Positions 14,063 to 17,540 of a stretch of DNA of 17,540 bases are shown piece after piece. Every line of letters starts with the position of its first letter. Position 1 is the first letter of the stretch. The position numbers were made by a program, and so were the translations under genes. A model generated the notes under the pieces. The model was given only the letters and a program-made list of their open reading frames with translations, was not told where the DNA came from and made no database searches. Origin of the DNA: DAIDJM01 sp964250215 (lineage in GTDB: Bacteria > Pseudomonadota > Alphaproteobacteria > Acetobacterales > Acetobacteraceae); contig CAXUEX010000052.1 in assembly GCA_964250215.1 (NCBI GenBank), positions 1 through 17,540 on the forward strand, in the 5' to 3' direction.

Positions 14063-16921
14063 TCAGGAAGCGCGCCGCCTCGCTTTGGCCGCCGGCAACA
14101 GCGGCGCCAAAAACCGCCCCGTATAACTCTCGGCCACCCCGGCCACCTGCTCCGGCGTCCCCTCCGCCACCACGCGCCCGCCACCGTCGCCGCCCTCCGG
14201 CCCCAGGTCGATGATCCAATCCGCGGTCTTGATCACCTCCAGATTGTGCTCGATCACCACCACCGTGTTCCCCTGGTCCACCAGCGCATGCAAAACTTCC
14301 AGCAGCCGCCGCACATCCTCGAAATGCAGCCCCGTCGTCGGCTCATCCAGAATATACAGCGTCCGCCCCGTCGCCCGCCGCGCCAGCTCCTTCGCCAGCT
14401 TGATGCGTTGCGCCTCGCCGCCCGAAAGCGTCGTCGCCTGTTGCCCTAGCGAAATATAGCCCAACCCCACCCGCTGCAAAATCGTGATCCGGTCGTTGAT
14501 CCGGTTCACCACCGAAAAAAACGGCTGCGCCTCGTCCACCGTCATCGAAAGAATGTCGGCGATCGACTTGCCGCGAAACTTCACCTCCAGCGTCTCGCGA
14601 TTATACCGCGCGCCCCGGCACGTATCGCAGGTCACGAAAACGTCCGGCAGAAAATGCATCTCGATCTTGATCACCCCGTCGCCTTGGCAAGCCTCGCACC
14701 GCCCGCCCTTCACGTTGAAACTGAACCGCCCCGGCTTGTAGCCCCGCGCCCGGCTTTCCGGCAGTTCGGCAAACCAATCGCGGATCGGCGCGAACAAATC
14801 GGTATAGGTCGCCGGATTGCTGCGCGGCGTCCGCCCGATCGGCGACTGGTCGATGTCGATGATCTTGTCCAGATGCCCCAGCCCGTCGATCCGCGTATGC
14901 GCCGCCGGCACCTCTCCGGATCCCATCAGCTTGCGCGACGCCGCCTTATACAGCGTATCCACCACCAGCGTCGATTTCCCGCCGCCCGAAACACCCGTCA
15001 CGCAAGTCAGCGTGCCGAGCGGAAATCCAGCCGTAATCGATTTCAGATTGTTCGCACTCGCCCCCACCACGGTAATCTGCCGCCCCTTCTGCACCGCGCG
15101 CCGCCGCACCGGCACGTCGATGCGCCGGCGGCCGGAAAGATAATCGCCGGTGAGCGAAGCCGGATTCGCCGCCACCTCCGCCGGCGTGCCCTGCGCCACC
15201 AAATTGCCGCCATGCACCCCCGCGCGCGGCCCCATGTCGATCAAATGGTCCGCCGCCCGGATCGCGTCCTCGTCATGTTCCACAACCAGAACGGTATTGC
15301 CGAGCGACTTCAGCCGCTGCAACGTCCCCAGCAGCCGCTCATTGTCCCGTTGATGCAGCCCGATCGAGGGCTCATCCAGAACATAAAGCACGCCGGTCAG
15401 CCCCGACCCGATCTGGCTGGCCAGCCGAATGCGCTGGCTCTCGCCACCCGATAGCGTGGTCGATCCACGCGAAAGCGAAAGATAATCCAGCCCCACGTCG
15501 CAAAGAAATTGCAGCCGCTCCAAAATCTCCCGGAAAATCCGCCGCGCAATCTCGGCCCGCTGCGGGCTCAGCGTCTCCCCCGCCCCGCGAACCCATTCCA
15601 GCGCCGCCCGGATCGAAAGCTCGGATATCTCGGCAATGCTCCGCCCGCCGATCTTCACCGCCAGCGCCGCCGGCTTCAGCCGCGCGCCATGGCATTCGTG
15701 GCACCGCTTCTCGGCGTGATAACGCGCCATTTCCTCGCGCACCCAAGCACTGTCGGTCTCGCGATAGCGCCGCGCCAGATTGTTCAGCACCCCCTCGAAC
15801 GGCTTCGTCACCTGATAACTGCGCGCACTGTCCTGGTAACGCATCTCCACCGCAATCTCGCCCGTGCCATTCAGCACCGCATCGCAAAACCGCGCCGGCA
15901 ATTCCTCCCACGGTGTCCGCATGCTCACCTTAAAATGCCGCGCCAGCGATTGCAGCGTCTGTTCGTAATAAATCGCGTGCGGCCCAGACCAAGGCGCCAC
16001 CGCCCCATCCGCCAGGCTCTTCCGCTCATCCGGTATAACCAGCTCCGGGTCGAAGAAAATCTCCACCCCCAACCCATCGCATTCCGGGCAAGCCCCATGC
16101 GGCGAATTGAAGCTGAACAGCCGCGGCTCGATCTCCTCGATGGTGAAGCCGCTCACCGGGCAGGCGAACCGCGCGGAAAACACCGTCCGCTCCCCGCCAT
16201 CGGCCGGCTCGGCATAAACAATCCCATCCGGCGACAGAGAAAGTGCGGTCTCGAAACTGTCCGCCAGCCGCGGCTCCATGCCCGGCCGCACCACCACTCG
16301 GTCCACCACCGCCTCCAGCGTATGCTTCAGCTTGCGATTCAACGCCGGCGCCTCGGCAATCTCGTGCATCGCGCCATCGATCTTCACGCGCGTGAACCCG
16401 CGCCGCTGCAGCTCCGCCAGCTCCTTGCGGTATTCCCCCTTGCGGTCCCGCACCACCGGCGCCAGCAGCAGCAGCCGCGTCCCCTCCGCCATCGCCAGCA
16501 CCCGATCCACCATCTGGCTCACCGTCTGCGCCTCGATGGGCAGCCCCGTCGCCGGCGAATACGGCACCCCCGCCCGCGCCCACAGCAGCCGCATGTAATC
16601 GTGGATCTCCGTCACCGTCCCCACCGTGCTGCGCGGGTTGCGGCTGGTGGTCTTCTGCTCGATGGAAATCGCCGGGCTCAGCCCCTCGATGCTGTCCACA
16701 TCCGGCTTGCCCATCAGCTCCAGAAACTGCCGCGCATAAGCCGAAAGGCTCTCCACATACCGGCGCTGCCCCTCCGCATAGATCGTATCGAACGCCAGTG
16801 ACGACTTGCCGCTCCCCGAAAGCCCGGTGATCACCGTCAGCCGGTCGCGCGGAATCGCCACGTCGATGTTCTTCAGATTGTGCTCGCGGGCGCCACGAAC
16901 CACGATATCGGCCAAGCGCAA
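14063..16921 (-). CDS. uvrA: Excinuclease ABC subunit A
   Basis: 952-residue DNA-damage-recognition ATPase of nucleotide excision repair, acting as a dimer with UvrB. The first Walker A is GLSGSGKS (33-40), the second GVSGGGKST in the C-terminal half. The ABC signatures are LSGGESQRI and LSGGEAQRI, and the Walker B stretches VLDEPSIGLHQRD and ILDEPTTGLHFED. The C-terminal zinc finger is intact (CEACQGDG...CDTCRGAR). In the first zinc module the second cysteine is replaced by Ser257 (CPVSG, 254-258), while Cys278 and Cys281 remain. The frame starts at TTG 16921; a second TTG at 16915 is eight bases from GGGAG and may be the true start. No in-frame ATG precedes the conserved VVRGAREHNLKNI. The gene is divergent from ssb, an arrangement known from E. 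coli and many other proteobacteria. Confidence 0.96.
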   Translation of the reverse strand: MRLADIVVRGAREHNLKNIDVAIPRDRLTVITGLSGSGKSSLAFDTIYAEGQRRYVESLSAYARQFLELMGKPDVDSIEGLSPAISIEQKTTSRNPRSTVGTVTEIHDYMRLLWARAGVPYSPATGLPIEAQTVSQMVDRVLAMAEGTRLLLLAPVVRDRKGEYRKELAELQRRGFTRVKIDGAMHEIAEAPALNRKLKHTLEAVVDRVVVRPGMEPRLADSFETALSLSPDGIVYAEPADGGERTVFSARFACPVSGFTIEEIEPRLFSFNSPHGACPECDGLGVEIFFDPELVIPDERKSLADGAVAPWSGPHAIYYEQTLQSLARHFKVSMRTPWEELPARFCDAVLNGTGEIAVEMRYQDSARSYQVTKPFEGVLNNLARRYRETDSAWVREEMARYHAEKRCHECHGARLKPAALAVKIGGRSIAEISELSIRAALEWVRGAGETLSPQRAEIARRIFREILERLQFLCDVGLDYLSLSRGSTTLSGGESQRIRLASQIGSGLTGVLYVLDEPSIGLHQRDNERLLGTLQRLKSLGNTVLVVEHDEDAIRAADHLIDMGPRAGVHGGNLVAQGTPAEVAANPASLTGDYLSGRRRIDVPVRRRAVQKGRQITVVGASANNLKSITAGFPLGTLTCVTGVSGGGKSTLVVDTLYKAASRKLMGSGEVPAAHTRIDGLGHLDKIIDIDQSPIGRTPRSNPATYTDLFAPIRDWFAELPESRARGYKPGRFSFNVKGGRCEACQGDGVIKIEMHFLPDVFVTCDTCRGARYNRETLEVKFRGKSIADILSMTVDEAQPFFSVVNRINDRITILQRVGLGYISLGQQATTLSGGEAQRIKLAKELARRATGRTLYILDEPTTGLHFEDVRRLLEVLHALVDQGNTVVVIEHNLEVIKTADWIIDLGPEGGDGGGRVVAEGTPEQVAGVAESYTGRFLAPLLPAAKARRRAS

Positions 16922-17014
16922 AGCTCCCGGAAGGAAGGCAAGGCCAAGGCGCCGCCCTGGACAAGCTGTGGCCGGAAGGCCCCAGAGCCCCTTACTTAAC
17001 GCCTAAACCGGGGG

Positions 17015-17070
17015 TTTCCATCCTGTTCTCACCCGCTAAGATGCCATCCAGGGCGAGTCCAAGGGGGAAG
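17015..17070 (+). promoter_or_regulatory. Weak ssb promoter candidate and strong ribosome-binding site
   Basis: TTTCCA (17015-17020) and TAAGAT (17037-17042), 16 bases apart, each match the sigma-70 consensus at four of six positions. AAGGGGGAAG (17061-17070) is a strong ribosome-binding site two bases before the ssb ATG. The 151-bp uvrA/ssb interval also holds AAACC-GGG-GGTTT (17005-17017). I found no complete LexA box. Confidence 0.35.
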
Positions 17071-17072
17071 CA

Positions 17073-17540
17073 ATGGCCGGCAGCGTGAACAAGGTGATCC
17101 TGGTCGGCAATCTGGGACGCGACCCCGAAAGCCGCACCATGCAAAGCGGCGGCAAAGTCGTCTCCTTCTCCATCGCCACCTCGGAAACCTGGAACGACAA
17201 GGCCAGCGGCGAACGCAAGGAAAAAACCCAATGGCACCGCATCGCCATTTTCAATGAGCGGCTGGGCGACGTTGCCGAAAAATACCTGAAAAAAGGCGCC
17301 AAAGTGTACATCGAAGGCGCGCTCGAAAGCCGAAAATACACCGACAAGGACGGCCAGGAGCGAGAAATCACCGAAGTGGTGCTCAGCCGCTTCAAAGGCG
17401 AACTCACGATGCTAGACGGCCGCGGCGGCGAAAGCAGCGGCAGCTACGGCGAAAGCAGCGGCAACTACCGCGCCCCAACCCCCCGTCCCCCCCCCCCCCC
17501 ACCCCCCCGCCCCCCCACCGGCCCCGCCAGGGGGCCCCCC
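17073..17540 (+). CDS. ssb: Single-stranded DNA-binding protein, 3' end outside window
   Basis: First 156 codons of SSB, which coats single-stranded DNA during replication, recombination and repair. The OB-fold covers residues 1 to about 112: MAGSVNKVILVGNLGRDPE, the strand WHRIAIFNERLGDVAEKYLKKG, and KVYIEGALESRKYTDKDGQE, all typical. After VLSRFKGELTMLDGRG comes the start of the Gly/Ser-rich linker (ESSGSYGESSGNY). The conserved acidic C-terminal tip ending in Pro-Phe, which binds partner proteins, is beyond the window. The last 20 or so codons read as nearly pure Pro because of C-runs at 17476-17540; this part is doubtful sequence. The start is ATG 17073, two bases after a strong purine-rich ribosome-binding site. 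Confidence 0.95.
   Translation, partial: MAGSVNKVILVGNLGRDPESRTMQSGGKVVSFSIATSETWNDKASGERKEKTQWHRIAIFNERLGDVAEKYLKKGAKVYIEGALESRKYTDKDGQEREITEVVLSRFKGELTMLDGRGGESSGSYGESSGNYRAPTPRPPPPPPPRPPTGPARGPP
17476..17540. other. C-homopolymer stretch of doubtful quality at the window end
   Basis: This stretch is over four-fifths C, with runs of up to 14 Cs, inside the ssb linker. The same kind of C-run stands next to the N gap at 9803-9812. It probably reflects poor base calls at a contig end and should not be trusted as coding sequence. Confidence 0.6.

Noticed and set aside
17005..17017. AAACC-GGG-GGTTT inverted repeat as an operator for ssb or uvrA
   Set aside because: A five-base stem with a three-base centre is expected fairly often by chance and matches no regulator site that I know.
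16922..17072. A LexA/SOS box between divergent uvrA and ssb, as in E. coli
   Set aside because: One GTTC (17025-17028) is present, but the base positions seven further on read CTAA and not GTTC; the E. coli CTG-N10-CAG form is also missing. Not enough to call a site.

Overview
The window is a GC-rich piece of a bacterial chromosome, most likely from an alphaproteobacterium of the Rhodospirillales/Acetobacteraceae kind. This is an inference from several things together: a hopanoid-type sugar epimerase, the five-step histidine route through formimidoylglutamate deiminase, a UvrA with a CPVSG first zinc knuckle, uvrA and ssb back to back, and strong C/G preference at third codon positions. A run of ten Ns (9803-9812) and C-homopolymer stretches beside it and at the right end show that this is a draft, probably scaffolded, assembly.

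Layout from left to right: (1) 1-721, the 5' part of a leftward HpnA-like SDR gene; divergent from it a MarR regulator (800-1261) and a small unknown protein (1275-1556). (2) A leftward gene for an exported SYLF-domain protein (1595-2281). (3) 2382-8407, a tightly packed leftward hut operon read as hutF-hutC-hutU-hutH-hutG, with 1- to 4-base overlaps at every junction. (4) hutI (8465-9670) runs rightward from the shared hutF/hutI control region, which carries a perfect 16-bp palindrome (8417-8432), the best candidate HutC operator. (5) 9667-9920, a gap-containing stretch with two copies of a 60-bp dispersed repeat, one apparently damaged by poor base calls. (6) 9921-11159, leftward ornithine aminotransferase. 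(7) 11205-13405, a cassette of visibly lower GC: a leftward MFS exporter and, divergent from it, a DUF2975 membrane protein overlapped by a small Cro/C1-type regulator. (8) 13415-13999 ferritin-like di-iron protein and 14063-16921 uvrA, both leftward. (9) ssb, rightward from 17073 and cut by the window end.

How the genes work together: hutH, hutU, hutI, hutF and hutG encode all five steps from histidine to glutamate, formate and two ammonia, with the HutC repressor made from the same operon. Ornithine aminotransferase next door also feeds glutamate semialdehyde/glutamate, so the left and centre form an amino-acid catabolism block. UvrA and SSB are DNA-repair housekeeping genes. The MFS/DUF2975/HTH cassette is the part least explained by known pathways and looks like an accessory insertion. 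I saw no CRISPR array, tRNA, rRNA, transposase or phage gene, and no clearly new system.
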